Assembly (NCBI GenBank): GCA_012517315.1 | Contig: JAAYVE010000059.1 | Span: 124,001-188,000, forward strand | DNA: 64,000 nucleotides | Source: Deltaproteobacteria bacterium | GTDB lineage: Bacteria > Desulfobacterota > Syntrophobacteria > Syntrophobacterales > Syntrophobacteraceae | Direction: 5' to 3' | Shown: positions 25,736 to 35,000 of the stretch, one piece after another | Position numbering within the stretch: the stretch's first letter is position 1 | How the letters are laid out: each line of letters opens with the position of its first letter | Notes under the pieces: model-generated | Seen by the model: the letters and a program-made list of their open reading frames with translations, nothing else | Told to the model about the DNA's origin: nothing | The model's database searches: none | Made by a program: the position numbers and the translations under genes

Positions 25736-26745
25736 TCCACGCCCACTCCCACGAGGGCCGTTCCGCACTGAGTGCACAATCCGTTCTTTAGCCCTCTTCT
25801 GCGGGTGGAGAACCCGAAGCGTTCCAAGAGGAGGGACTGACACCGATGACAAAAGGTGTGTTCTCCTTCATCCCCCGGGATGTTGCCCGTGTACACATAC
25901 CACAGGCCGGCCTCGAGGCCGATTTTGCGAGCCCGCTGCAGAGTCTCGACCGGGGTGGCGGGGCGGTCGGTGAGCCTGTAGGCGGGGTGAAACCGGCTCA
26001 CGTGCCAGGGGGTTTCAGGGCCCAGTGAGACGATGAAATCCGCCAGTCGCCGCAGTTCACCGGGGTCGTCGTTGAGGCCGGGGATGACCAGGGTGGTGAC
26101 TTCAAGCCATATGCCCAGTTCCTTCATGGCCTGCAAGGTCTTGAGAACGGGCTTGAGGCGGGCCGCGCACTGATTCTTGTAAAAATCCTCGGTGAATGCT
26201 TTCAGGTCCACATTGGCGGCGTCGAGAAAGGGAGCGACAGCCTCCAGAGCTTCGCGGGTCATGAAGCCGTTGGATACGAAGACATTGCGGATGCCTGCCC
26301 GGCGCGCTTCTTTCGCCACGTCCAGAGCGTACTCCATGAAAATCGTGGGCTCCGTGTACGTGTAGGAAATGCTCGAAGACCGTGTCTGAATGGCTTGTTC
26401 CACAACGGTGGCCGGGAGTACATCCGTTCCCCTGATGATCCCTTCCAGGCGAGGCGATTGGGAAATGTCGGCATTTTGGCAAAAAACGCACTGGAAGTTG
26501 CAACCGACCGTTGCAATGGAATAGCTCCGCGTCCCCGGCAGGAAGTGAAACAGGGGTTTTTTTTCGATGGGATCCACATGAAGGGCGATGACCTTTCCGT
26601 AAACCAGAGAGTGGAGAAGACCCCCGTCATTGCGGCGGACTCCGCACTTGCCTGATTTCCCCGGTTTGATGCGGCAATGATGGTTGCAGAGAAAACAGTG
26701 CACCTCAAGATGGTCTCGCTTTTCGTAGAAAAGGGCCTCTTTCAT
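25732..26745 (-). CDS. amrS: AmmeMemoRadiSam-system radical SAM enzyme
   Basis: 337 residues. The radical SAM motif is C82NFQC86VFC89. An N-terminal Cys-rich segment (CFLCNHHC...KCGV) and C-terminal CHRC/CTQC pairs probably bind additional metal. Sequence blocks IEKKPLFHFLPG and SYTYTEPTIFMEYA are typical of AmrS. The AMMECR1 and Memo partners are not visible as separate genes in this window. The substrate is unknown. It is translationally coupled to the endonuclease III-like gene. Confidence 0.9.
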   Translation of the reverse strand: MKEALFYEKRDHLEVHCFLCNHHCRIKPGKSGKCGVRRNDGGLLHSLVYGKVIALHVDPIEKKPLFHFLPGTRSYSIATVGCNFQCVFCQNADISQSPRLEGIIRGTDVLPATVVEQAIQTRSSSISYTYTEPTIFMEYALDVAKEARRAGIRNVFVSNGFMTREALEAVAPFLDAANVDLKAFTEDFYKNQCAARLKPVLKTLQAMKELGIWLEVTTLVIPGLNDDPGELRRLADFIVSLGPETPWHVSRFHPAYRLTDRPATPVETLQRARKIGLEAGLWYVYTGNIPGDEGEHTFCHRCQSLLLERFGFSTRRRGLKNGLCTQCGTALVGVGVE

Positions 26746-26884
26746 GGCTTGATCCTCCGTGGGATGATGTCCGCCGCCCGTTAAAGCAGGAACCCTGGAT
26801 GGAAAGTCGGGCGAGCCTCAGTGCCTCCGACGTTCCCCCACCGATGGAGATATGATCTGAGCCGTTCAGCCACCCCCATTTGTC

Positions 26885-27742
26885 CTACGAAGGACCCCGG
26901 TTGTCTTCAGTTGCTGCGGGGGAAGGTTCCAACTTCAGACAGAGCGAGCCACCTTGAAGGATGCTTTCATTCCCTCCTGAAAGGCAGGAGACGTTGGGGG
27001 TGAGTGTAGCCAGGTTGGGCTTTTGCTCTGCCAGGAGGGGTTCCAGGAGGCATTGGAAGGTGAATTCAATGTCCAACCGCATGGCGATGAAATGGCCGAA
27101 AGGGTGCCACTGAAAGAACGGTGAAGACTCCAGGAACTGACAGTGGCGGGCGAGGAAAAGAGGGAGAGTGAGGCACGTCGCCCAGTGTCTCTTGATGGAG
27201 GGTGAGAGGGCTTGGGAAATGAGATGGTGGAGTTCGAAAACGCTGAAAAAGCGAGCGTGGTCGAAGACGGAATTCTTCCACAATCGCTCAAGGAGGCGCT
27301 GCCCGGTGATGAGAGAATACTTGTTCAGAACGCCCAGAAGGATGTGGCGTTTGGCGACGCGCAAAGCCTCCCGCAGTGCCTGCACCGGTTCGTTGACGAA
27401 TTCCAGTGTGGTGATGAAGGCAACCGTGTCGAAGGCGTTGTCGTCGTAAGGAAGGTCCTCGGCGAAACCCTGGTCGAGGTCGATTCGGGAGGGCAGCCTG
27501 AGGTGGGCGATGTTGAGCATCTCGGGCGATGGTTCAATGCCGGTGACTCGATGGCCTTGGCTGGCGAACCACTCTGTAAAAATGCCCGTCCCGCAGCCGA
27601 CTTCGAGGAGCTTCTGCGGTCCCTTGGGTGCCCAAATGCGCGAGAGCAGGCCGGTTTCGAGGGACCAGACCACTCTTCCCCTTTCCGACAGGAACCAGTC
27701 ATTGTAGTGTCTCGCATCCTTGCCTTGGAACACGTAACCCAC
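26885..27742 (-). CDS. Class I SAM-dependent methyltransferase
   Basis: 285 residues. Motif I LLEVGCGTGIFTEWFA is at about 45-60, post-I VTGIEPSPEM, and motif II-like YDDNAFDTVAFITTLEF, all typical of UbiE/Methyltransf_11 enzymes. The substrate cannot be read from sequence. The start is GTG at 27742 with a strong AGGTGA site. A 6-bp inverted repeat, TTCACC/GGTGAA (27746-27763), overlaps that site and could occlude it. Confidence 0.85.
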   Translation of the reverse strand: MGYVFQGKDARHYNDWFLSERGRVVWSLETGLLSRIWAPKGPQKLLEVGCGTGIFTEWFASQGHRVTGIEPSPEMLNIAHLRLPSRIDLDQGFAEDLPYDDNAFDTVAFITTLEFVNEPVQALREALRVAKRHILLGVLNKYSLITGQRLLERLWKNSVFDHARFFSVFELHHLISQALSPSIKRHWATCLTLPLFLARHCQFLESSPFFQWHPFGHFIAMRLDIEFTFQCLLEPLLAEQKPNLATLTPNVSCLSGGNESILQGGSLCLKLEPSPAATEDNRGPS

Positions 27743-27828
27743 TGGTTCACCTCGCTGGGTGAAATGCCTCTAAAGGACCGGATCAGTCGTGAAGCGGTGT
27801 CTTTCCATTCCCGCCTCCACCCGCACCG

Positions 27829-29493
27829 CTACTTCAACTGCAAAATGGCCCCCCTTGAACCAGAAGTGACCAAATGAGCGTAACGGGCGAGATATCCGTG
27901 ATCGACCTTAGGAGGAGGGGGACTCCACAGGGTCCTCCTCTTTTCCAGCGTTACCTCGTCCACGAGGAGTTCCAGTTTCTTGGCGGGGATGTCCACCAGG
28001 ATTTCGTCATCCTCTTCCACTAGGGCGATGGGACCCCCCACCGCCGCCTCGGGCGAAACATGGCCGATCGCGGCACCCTTGGTGCCCCCGCTGAAGCGGC
28101 CGTCGGTGATGAGGGACACATCCTGACCCAATCCCATTCCCACGATGGCGGCGGTGGGCGTGAGCATTTCCTGCATCCCGGGTCCACCCTTGGGCCCTTC
28201 GTAGCGGATGACCACCACGTCCCCCGGACGAATTCTGCCGTCCAAGATGGCCGAGGCCGCCTCCGATTCGCTGTGAAAAACGCGGGCCCTTCCCTTCCGG
28301 CGGAGCATCTCCGGCGAAACCGCTGACTGCTTCACGACGGCACCTTCGGGAGCGAGATTCCCGCGGAGGATCGCAATGCCTCCCTCCTCGTGATATGGAT
28401 TCTCCAGAGGCCGTATGATGTCGTGATTGAGGACCTGCACCGCATCGAGGTTCTCTCCCACGGATTTTCCGTTCACTGTCGGAATGTCCCGGTGGATGAG
28501 TTTTCTTTTGGAGAGCTCCTTCATCACGGCCTGCACCCCGCCCCCGGCGTTCAAGTCCTCGAGAAAATGGCTTCCCCCGGGTCGCAGACTGCAAAGGTGA
28601 GGAGTGCGGGTGCTCACCGTGTTGAACAGGTCGAGGTCGAGGTCGATGCCGGCTTCGTGAGCGACTGCCGGCACGTGGAGCACCGTGTTGGTGGAACACC
28701 CCAGTGCCATGTCCACGGCAATGGCGTTTTCAAAGGCCTTGCGGGTGGCGATGTCCCTTGGGCGAATGTTTCTCTGAACGAGATCCATGATTTTCATGCC
28801 GGCCATCTTGGCCAGGCGGACTCTGGCCGCGGTCACGGCGGGAATGGTCCCGTTGCCGGGCAGCCCCAGTCCCAGTGCCTCGGTAAGGCAGTTCATGGAG
28901 TTGGCGGTGAACATACCGGCGCAGGAGCCGCACCCCGGGCACGCATTGTCCTCCAGGTCGCACAGTTCTTCATGGGTGATCCTGCCAGACTTGAGGGCAC
29001 CTACTCCCTCGAAGACGGAAATGAGGTCCAGAGGTTGACTGCCGGTGCGTCCCGCCAACATGGGACCGCCACTGATGACAAGGGACGGGATGTTCAGCCG
29101 CAAAGCAGCCATGAGCATCCCGGGGATGATCTTGTCGCAGTTGGGAATGAGGACCAGACCATCGAAGGGATGAGCCATGGCCATGACCTCTACGGAATCG
29201 GCGATGAGTTCCCTGCTGGCCAGGGAGTAGCGCATGCCCTGGTGATTCATGGCGATGCCGTCACAAATGCCGATAGTGCTGAACTCGACGGGAGTCCCTC
29301 CCGCCAGTCTGACACCAGCCTTGACGGCTTCGGCGATTTTGTCCAGATGGATGTGACCCGGGATGATCTCGTTGGCGGAGTTGGCAATGCCGATGATAGG
29401 GCGGTCCAGTTCCGCCTGAGTGTATCCCATGGATTTGAACAGGGAGCGGTGGGGGGCTCTTTCGTCTCCTTTTTTCATCAGGTCGCTGCGCAT
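27829..29493 (-). CDS. ilvD: Dihydroxy-acid dehydratase
   Basis: 554 residues. Cluster ligand motifs are visible: [22 protein letters not shown] and MALGCSTN, plus [15 protein letters not shown] near the C terminus. The enzyme converts dihydroxyacids to 2-ketoacids in valine, isoleucine and pantothenate-precursor synthesis. ATG 29493 has AGGAGAG upstream; the frame is open further but without homology. Its product pathway feeds ketopantoate, relevant to panC/panD at 41-42 kb. Confidence 0.96.
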   Translation of the reverse strand: MRSDLMKKGDERAPHRSLFKSMGYTQAELDRPIIGIANSANEIIPGHIHLDKIAEAVKAGVRLAGGTPVEFSTIGICDGIAMNHQGMRYSLASRELIADSVEVMAMAHPFDGLVLIPNCDKIIPGMLMAALRLNIPSLVISGGPMLAGRTGSQPLDLISVFEGVGALKSGRITHEELCDLEDNACPGCGSCAGMFTANSMNCLTEALGLGLPGNGTIPAVTAARVRLAKMAGMKIMDLVQRNIRPRDIATRKAFENAIAVDMALGCSTNTVLHVPAVAHEAGIDLDLDLFNTVSTRTPHLCSLRPGGSHFLEDLNAGGGVQAVMKELSKRKLIHRDIPTVNGKSVGENLDAVQVLNHDIIRPLENPYHEEGGIAILRGNLAPEGAVVKQSAVSPEMLRRKGRARVFHSESEAASAILDGRIRPGDVVVIRYEGPKGGPGMQEMLTPTAAIVGMGLGQDVSLITDGRFSGGTKGAAIGHVSPEAAVGGPIALVEEDDEILVDIPAKKLELLVDEVTLEKRRTLWSPPPPKVDHGYLARYAHLVTSGSRGAILQLK

Positions 29494-30108
29494 CAGTGAG
29501 CTCTCCTGTGGCAAAACCCAACGGTTTTGACGAGTGCGGGTCGCAAGACCCCTGGCGTTTGATGTACCGGGAGACCGCGTTCCCTTCGCATGTTGAAAAC
29601 AACCGACATCATATCCCCCAGCCCGGGCGCCGGCGGCTGAGAGCGCCCACCGGTCCGTCCTTGGGGCAAGACCCTTGTTAGGAACCTCCATCCTTCCGTA
29701 TCGTGCGATCCTGGTCCGGGAAATCCGGGTGTGTCTTGGGTTGATCCCTCCGCTGTTGAATTCGGACGGATCTTCAGCCCATCTTCCCAAAAGCGTCGGG
29801 TTGCAGGGCAGGCGGACCGCACTCGCCCTCCATCCCCGAAGCCTGAACCCTCTTCAAAAAGGTTACTTTATCCCGCCTCCCATTGGCAAGGGGAAACACA
29901 GGATCGCCCCGGCTGTGGATAGGTCAGGTCCCCTGGAATGGCAGCCTCCGTCGCACGGGACAAGGGGAAATTGACTGGGAAGAGCATCCTGCGTAGAATC
30001 AGGCAAAACGGTGGGACGATTCCACCATCTATGGTATGTCTTCAGCGAGACGCCCTTCTGAAATGCTTTCATGGGGGGATTGGACGCGGAGGCAGGAGGA
30101 TTCCATCC
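29494..30108. other. 615-bp divergent intergenic region between ilvD and radical SAM gene
   Basis: No convincing gene; frames that cross it start in non-homologous extensions of the flanking genes. It includes a GGGTC-GCAA-GACCC hairpin (29538-29551) in the ilvD leader. I did not recognise a T-box or an ilv leader peptide. The plus-strand promoter is listed separately. Confidence 0.5.
29971..29999 (+). promoter_or_regulatory. Sigma-70 promoter for the radical SAM gene
   Basis: TTGACT (29971-29976), exactly 17 bp, then TAGAAT (29994-29999). This is the best promoter match seen in the window, with a predicted leader of about 100 nt before ATG 30109. Confidence 0.65.
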
Positions 30109-31047
30109 ATGACGACAGTTTTCGGTTCTGTTCCTTCCCGGCGCTTGGGTCGTTCCCTTGGAATCGACGTGGTGCCGCCTAAGACCTGCTCTATGGACTG
30201 CGTCTATTGTGAATCGGGGCCAACCACGTGCCTGACCCTCGAGCGCAAGCCTTTTGTAGAGCCCGGAAAGGTCCTGAGAGACCTCGACACGCACTTCAGC
30301 CGCTACCCTCAGAGCGCGGAAGTCCTCACGTTTTCGAGCGCTGGTGAGCCGACGCTTTATGAACCGCTGGGCGAATTGATCCGGGCTGTCAAGAAGAGGT
30401 TTCCAGTGCTCCCTGTCATCGTCCTCACCAACGGTTCTCTCCTGTGGGATTCCCGTGTGAGAGCGGATCTGACTGCCGCCGACCGGGTGGTGCCCTCACT
30501 GGACGCCGTTTCGGAGGAAGTGTTTCAGAAGCTGAACCGCCCGCACGGGCGTCTCACCGCCTCCCTCATGCTGGAGGGCCTGGAGGCCTTGGCCAAGGAT
30601 TACTCCGGACAGCTGCACGTGGAAGTGATGTTGGTGTCCGGGATGAACGATACGCCTCAGGAGATGGAGGCCCTTGGTCGGTTCTTGCGTCGGGTGGACC
30701 CCGAGCGGGTGGAACTGAACACTGTGGTGCGGCCTCCCTCCGAACCGGGAACTACAGGCCTGTCGCCGGAAGCGATGCAAAGGGCCGCCCGCTTTTTCCC
30801 AGATGGCATCAGCCGCATCATCGGCCGGTATCAGGGTGGGGCAGTGATGCAGCCGGAAGCGAATCTGCCCGCAAGGATGCTCAGTCTTGTGAAGAGGCGT
30901 CCCTGCACCATGGATGAGATGATTCTCTCCCTGGGTGTTTCCCCGGAAGAAGCGGCCCAGGCCCTCAAGAAGCTGGAGGATTCCCGGCGCGTCGGCCGAT
31001 ATGCCCTTCACGGGCGGGAGTATATCTGCCCCAGAAGCAGGACATGA
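30109..31047 (+). CDS. Radical SAM protein, TYW1-like (COG0731)
   Basis: 312 residues. The cluster motif is C27SMDC31VYC34. The N-terminal block VFGSVPSRRLGRSLGIDVVP is typical of the COG0731 group, related to the tRNA wyosine synthetase TYW1; bacterial members have no known reaction. The C-terminal ~70 residues (RPCTMDEMILSLGVSPEEAAQALKKLE) look like a winged-helix domain. ATG 30109 follows AGGAGG. It is convergent with the M16 peptidase gene, 48 bp apart. Confidence 0.85.
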   Translation: MTTVFGSVPSRRLGRSLGIDVVPPKTCSMDCVYCESGPTTCLTLERKPFVEPGKVLRDLDTHFSRYPQSAEVLTFSSAGEPTLYEPLGELIRAVKKRFPVLPVIVLTNGSLLWDSRVRADLTAADRVVPSLDAVSEEVFQKLNRPHGRLTASLMLEGLEALAKDYSGQLHVEVMLVSGMNDTPQEMEALGRFLRRVDPERVELNTVVRPPSEPGTTGLSPEAMQRAARFFPDGISRIIGRYQGGAVMQPEANLPARMLSLVKRRPCTMDEMILSLGVSPEEAAQALKKLEDSRRVGRYALHGREYICPRSRT

Positions 31048-31095
31048 GGTCCGCTGAAGTAGTGTTCAACCTGACTGCTTCCGTATCTTTTTCAA

Positions 31096-33837
31096 TCAGC
31101 GCGGGGTGATGTCATTTTTGGGAGCCGGGGGCGTGAGGATTTCCACGGGCTTTTCCGGAATGGTCCTCGCGATGAGGGTGTGTTGGAGCAGTTGTCGGGC
31201 CACCCTCTGGACATCTTCCTGGGAGACCTTTCGCACCAGTTCCACGTACCTGGTATCATAGTCCCAGCCCAGCCCGAGAACGGCGTTGACGGCTGCGCTC
31301 TGCGCCTGTGCGTCAAGACTCTCCAATCCCATGCGATGCGATGTGATGACCATGTTTTTTGCCTTCTCCAATTCCTCAACAGGGAGCTTCTCCTGGTGCA
31401 TCAGCCTCAGCTGCTCCAGAATGATTCCCTGAACCCTTTCCATGTTGCCCAGGGTTGTCTGGGTGATGACGCCAAAGAAGCCCGCTTTTACTCCGTAGAA
31501 GGGAAACGCTCCCACCACGTAAACGAGGTCTTCAGTCCCACCTCTCAGGGCATCGTAGAGACGTCCCGAGGGGTTACCTCCTCCCGAGAGGACGGCGTCG
31601 ATGACGTCCAAAACGGGCCGATCGGAACTGTCGATACTGAGTCCGCTCGTGCCCACAAGAAGAGAAGATGAGGTCTTCTCATTCTTCTTTTCCACCCTGC
31701 GGTCTCGTTGGAGGGGCTGGATCTCCGCCGGAAGATCGGGGAGCATTGAAGGTTTTCCCTGCCAGTTTTGGAAGTGCTTCCGGATCAGCTCCATCGTGGT
31801 CTCGGGGTTCAGGTCTCCAAAGACTGCCAGCAAGGAATGATGGGGATTCACCATGCGCTCATAAAACGAGACGACCTTGTCCCGTGTGAAAGCCTTGACG
31901 GATTCCTCCGTACCAAGGCGGTCATTCCTGTAAGGAGAACGTGCGAAATAGTTCTGCTTGAACAGCCTCACAACTTCGGCCTGCCAGCTCTCGTCCATGC
32001 GCTTGATGGCAAGAAGGGTTTCCTGCCTTGTTTTTTCGATTTCATCCAAGGGGAATTGGGCGTTTTGCACCATGTCTCCCAAGATCCCCAGGGCCATGTC
32101 CAGGTCATCTTTGAGGACCTTCATGGAAATACTGTACGTGCTGTTGTCGGATCTCGCCTCCATTGTTCCTCCCACGTTTTCCAGGGCACTTGCGATATCG
32201 AGCTTTGTCCTTGTCTTGGTTCCGGCCGGAAGCAGGGAGGCGGTGAAAGCGGAGATGCCCGGATCCTTTTCGGGTTCCAGCAGAAGCCCCCCCAGTCCGT
32301 AGAGCCGTATGGAAACCATGGGAAGACTCGAGTCAGCCTTGAGGAGGATCTTCAGACCGTTTTGCAGTTGATGCAGGTGAGGCGCCGAACTGCTTGTGAT
32401 CGCCGTCGCTGAGGTCGAAGCAGGAGATTCTCCTGCCTGGACCCCCTTGGGGTGCACGGCGGCAACGATCAGGCGCCGGAAATCCAGGTACTCCCTCGCA
32501 ACCCTGAGAACATCTTCAGGGGTTACCTTCTTGATTTCCTCCACGTACATTTCATCAAAGTATGGATCACCCGTGTCGAAATAGGACGACCCGAGAGAGG
32601 ACGCCTGTGCCGAAACGGTTTCACGGGCGAAGACACGCTTTGCGATGACGTTCTTCTTCGCTTTATCCAGCTCCTCAGGGCTTACAAGTTCCCTTTTGAA
32701 GCGATCCGCCTCCTCCTCGATGACTGAGATGACTCCCGGCCACTGATTGGCGGGGAGATCCAGTGAGATGATGAAGCGTCCCTGAACGTAAGGGGGCGTC
32801 CAGTTGGAAGCACTGGCTCCAAGCACCCTCTTTTCCTGTTCCTTGAGGCGCAGGTGAAGACGGCTTGTTTCTCCTCCACCCATCAGCAGGGCGAGCACAT
32901 CAAGGGGATAAAGATCCCGATCATCGAGGCGTACCGACGGGAAAGCCACAATGGCCTGCGTGAGGCGAGCAATGGGCATTTCTTTCGATTCCCACCGTGG
33001 GCTGACCACGTTGGGTTCTTCCGGCACGGCCACAGGCCTCGACGTTCTACGGGCGAAACCGGCGGTCCTTTGGACCACATATTGGAGAACCTCCGGAGCG
33101 GAGATCCTTCCCGAAACCACGGTCACCATGTTTTGAGGTTGGTAGCGCTCGGTGTAGTAGTTCAGCAGGTCATCTCTCCCCTTCTGGACGAAGACCTCCT
33201 CATAGCCGATGATGGGGTACCGCACGGGATGGCTCCGATAGCTTGCCATCATGAACAGTTTCCAAAGCTCCCTGCCCGGGCTGTTTTCACCCATTTTGAT
33301 TTCCTGCTGGATCACCGATTTCTCCCGGGTCACTTCCCGGGGTTCCAGCACGTTTTCACTCACGTACGAGAGGAGAAGATCCAGGGCATCTCTCCAGTGG
33401 TCCGCCGAGGTGTTGATGTAATAAATCGTTCGATCGTAAGAGGTGGATGCGTTGGTGGAACCGCCCATTTGCTGCAGTCTTCTTTTTGCCTCCTCCTCTG
33501 TGAACGACCGAGTTGTCCCCCCGGAAACCACATGCTCCAAGTAATGCGAGAGTCCTGCACCCTGGTATTCGTTCTCATACAGTGACCCTGCCCGCACGTA
33601 AACCTGAGCGGAAATGACTTCACTGGAGGGATTCTCCCGCAAAAGCACGGTCATACCGTTTCTCAAAATGGCAAAGAGGTCTCCGGGCTTGGAAGGCAGC
33701 ACCCTGTCCAGGGAGCCCTGCAAGGATTCCGAAAGGGAGGGGGGGACTCTTGGGGATTCATTAGCCTCGGTTGCCGCATCGGCAACAGCCAGCGTGGTGA
33801 AAAACAAAAAAATCCAAAAGACCAGACGGTTCAGCAT
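31096..33837 (-). CDS. Exported two-domain M16 zinc metallopeptidase
   Basis: 913 residues. The N-terminal signal peptide ends near DAATEA. The inverted zinc motif HYLEH (98-102) is in the first domain, with a downstream REKSVIQQEI segment carrying the third ligand. The second M16 domain (from about residue 480) has no HxxEH and is the structural, inactive half. Likely a periplasmic or membrane-attached oligopeptidase of the PqqL/YmxG type. The substrate is unknown. AAGGA precedes ATG 33837. Confidence 0.9.
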   Translation of the reverse strand: MLNRLVFWIFLFFTTLAVADAATEANESPRVPPSLSESLQGSLDRVLPSKPGDLFAILRNGMTVLLRENPSSEVISAQVYVRAGSLYENEYQGAGLSHYLEHVVSGGTTRSFTEEEAKRRLQQMGGSTNASTSYDRTIYYINTSADHWRDALDLLLSYVSENVLEPREVTREKSVIQQEIKMGENSPGRELWKLFMMASYRSHPVRYPIIGYEEVFVQKGRDDLLNYYTERYQPQNMVTVVSGRISAPEVLQYVVQRTAGFARRTSRPVAVPEEPNVVSPRWESKEMPIARLTQAIVAFPSVRLDDRDLYPLDVLALLMGGGETSRLHLRLKEQEKRVLGASASNWTPPYVQGRFIISLDLPANQWPGVISVIEEEADRFKRELVSPEELDKAKKNVIAKRVFARETVSAQASSLGSSYFDTGDPYFDEMYVEEIKKVTPEDVLRVAREYLDFRRLIVAAVHPKGVQAGESPASTSATAITSSSAPHLHQLQNGLKILLKADSSLPMVSIRLYGLGGLLLEPEKDPGISAFTASLLPAGTKTRTKLDIASALENVGGTMEARSDNSTYSISMKVLKDDLDMALGILGDMVQNAQFPLDEIEKTRQETLLAIKRMDESWQAEVVRLFKQNYFARSPYRNDRLGTEESVKAFTRDKVVSFYERMVNPHHSLLAVFGDLNPETTMELIRKHFQNWQGKPSMLPDLPAEIQPLQRDRRVEKKNEKTSSSLLVGTSGLSIDSSDRPVLDVIDAVLSGGGNPSGRLYDALRGGTEDLVYVVGAFPFYGVKAGFFGVITQTTLGNMERVQGIILEQLRLMHQEKLPVEELEKAKNMVITSHRMGLESLDAQAQSAAVNAVLGLGWDYDTRYVELVRKVSQEDVQRVARQLLQHTLIARTIPEKPVEILTPPAPKNDITPR

Positions 33838-34150
33838 GGCGGGGATTCCTTGTCTCTTCTGTCGACTCGGGCCAACGGTTTTCTCACCGGATCCGCCCGT
33901 TCAGTAGGTGAAGCAATGTTATCAAATGGAGCGTCCTTTTTCACAGCGTTCACCATCACACTCCTTTCCGTCCACAATGAACATCCTCTCACATAGGCTC
34001 CAAGGTAATCACCGCCGAGACCTTTGGACAGCCTCGATCCGGGGGAAGAAACCAGATTGGAAAACGGAAAGAGGTTCTTGACGGATGGAAGGCGCAGACG
34101 CGGACGGGGGAGGAGGGATGCGGCACCGGAGGAGGTGGAGGGGCTCTTTC
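33838..34150. other. 313-bp intergenic region
   Basis: It lies between the M16 peptidase start and the stop of the ATP-grasp-like gene. I see no gene, repeat or clear terminator. Minus-strand TTGATA/GATAAC-type elements near 33920 are too weak to call as a promoter. Confidence 0.4.
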
Positions 34151-34915
34151 TCAGAGTACCCCCTCATGAATGAGGCGACCCACATACTGGTGCCTGTTGA
34201 GGCTCCCGCAGGGGGTTTGAATGGATACGGCAGGCCAATGCATCTCGATGAACTGCCATCCGTCCTCGGCCATACCCCAGTCCATGGCGACGTCATCGAT
34301 TCGGGCTGCAGCGACGAGCCTGTGGGCGAGGTTCACACAAGTTTCCGAGAGGTCCCTTGTGGGCGAGATGGGCTCCGCAGGCGAGTCGGGCTCCGAAGGA
34401 TGAGAATACCGGAATGCACCGATGCATTGAAACAGGACAAAGATCACGCGAACCCGATCCCGCCAAGGAACCCAGTCCTGAACAATGACGGGGTTATACC
34501 GGCCGCTCCATTGCGCGAGACTTTCACCGTCGGTGACGAGATGTTTTGTTGCCGGTCCAGCTTTGGGCCCAGCGAGAAAGAACGGGTATGCAAAATGACG
34601 CAATATGTGCGTCTTCTGCCGCGTTCCGTAATAGAGTCGCGTGTGGGGCTGCGGGAAATTCAAATAACTGACGAGGCTCGTCTGGAGAATTCTGGATCTC
34701 TGGTAGCGGTAACTGAAGACATTGGGAAAACAGGGTATCCGAGCTGCGTGAAAGACCTCCGCGAAGCGCACCGTGGGAAAGAAGATGCGATGGGCATGCA
34801 GCATCCAGTCTCTTTCCTCTTGGGTGTAATCGCCCATGAGACTTCGGACTCCGAGTGTTTTGACCTCGGGAAAAGAAAGGAGAAACGGGGCGATGGCCAG
34901 CCTGAGGCGTTCCAT
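34151..34915 (-). CDS. ATP-grasp-like (RimK-type) protein, possibly degenerate
   Basis: About 254 residues. The order of elements resembles RimK/glutathione-synthetase ATP-grasp folds: an FPNVFSYRYQRSRILQTSLVSYLNFPQPHT-type entry segment, a region where the ATP lysine strand is expected (HFAYPFFLAGPKAG), VQDWVPWRDRVRVIFV, and a final acidic strand (VAMDWG...FIEMHWP). The usual ExN metal motif reads EMH, so activity is doubtful. The start is uncertain: ATG 34915 or TTG 34960, both with weak ribosome sites. It lies 85 bp downstream of the helicase gene. Confidence 0.55.
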   Translation of the reverse strand: MERLRLAIAPFLLSFPEVKTLGVRSLMGDYTQEERDWMLHAHRIFFPTVRFAEVFHAARIPCFPNVFSYRYQRSRILQTSLVSYLNFPQPHTRLYYGTRQKTHILRHFAYPFFLAGPKAGPATKHLVTDGESLAQWSGRYNPVIVQDWVPWRDRVRVIFVLFQCIGAFRYSHPSEPDSPAEPISPTRDLSETCVNLAHRLVAAARIDDVAMDWGMAEDGWQFIEMHWPAVSIQTPCGSLNRHQYVGRLIHEGVL

Positions 34916-35000
34916 GCTCTTCGATTCTTGTCGGGGACCGGAGGCCGGTTTGCGGGGCAAGAAAAGTCCGTGCTCCGCAAACCCCCGTGAATGTAGCGCG

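Noticed and set aside
27746-27763. TTCACC/GGTGAA repeat as a terminator
   Set aside because: The arms overlap the strong ribosome site of the methyltransferase gene and no T-run follows; occlusion of the site is the more likely effect.
28390-29499. 369-codon plus-strand frame opposite ilvD
   Set aside because: Antisense shadow of a clearly conserved gene; no family resemblance.
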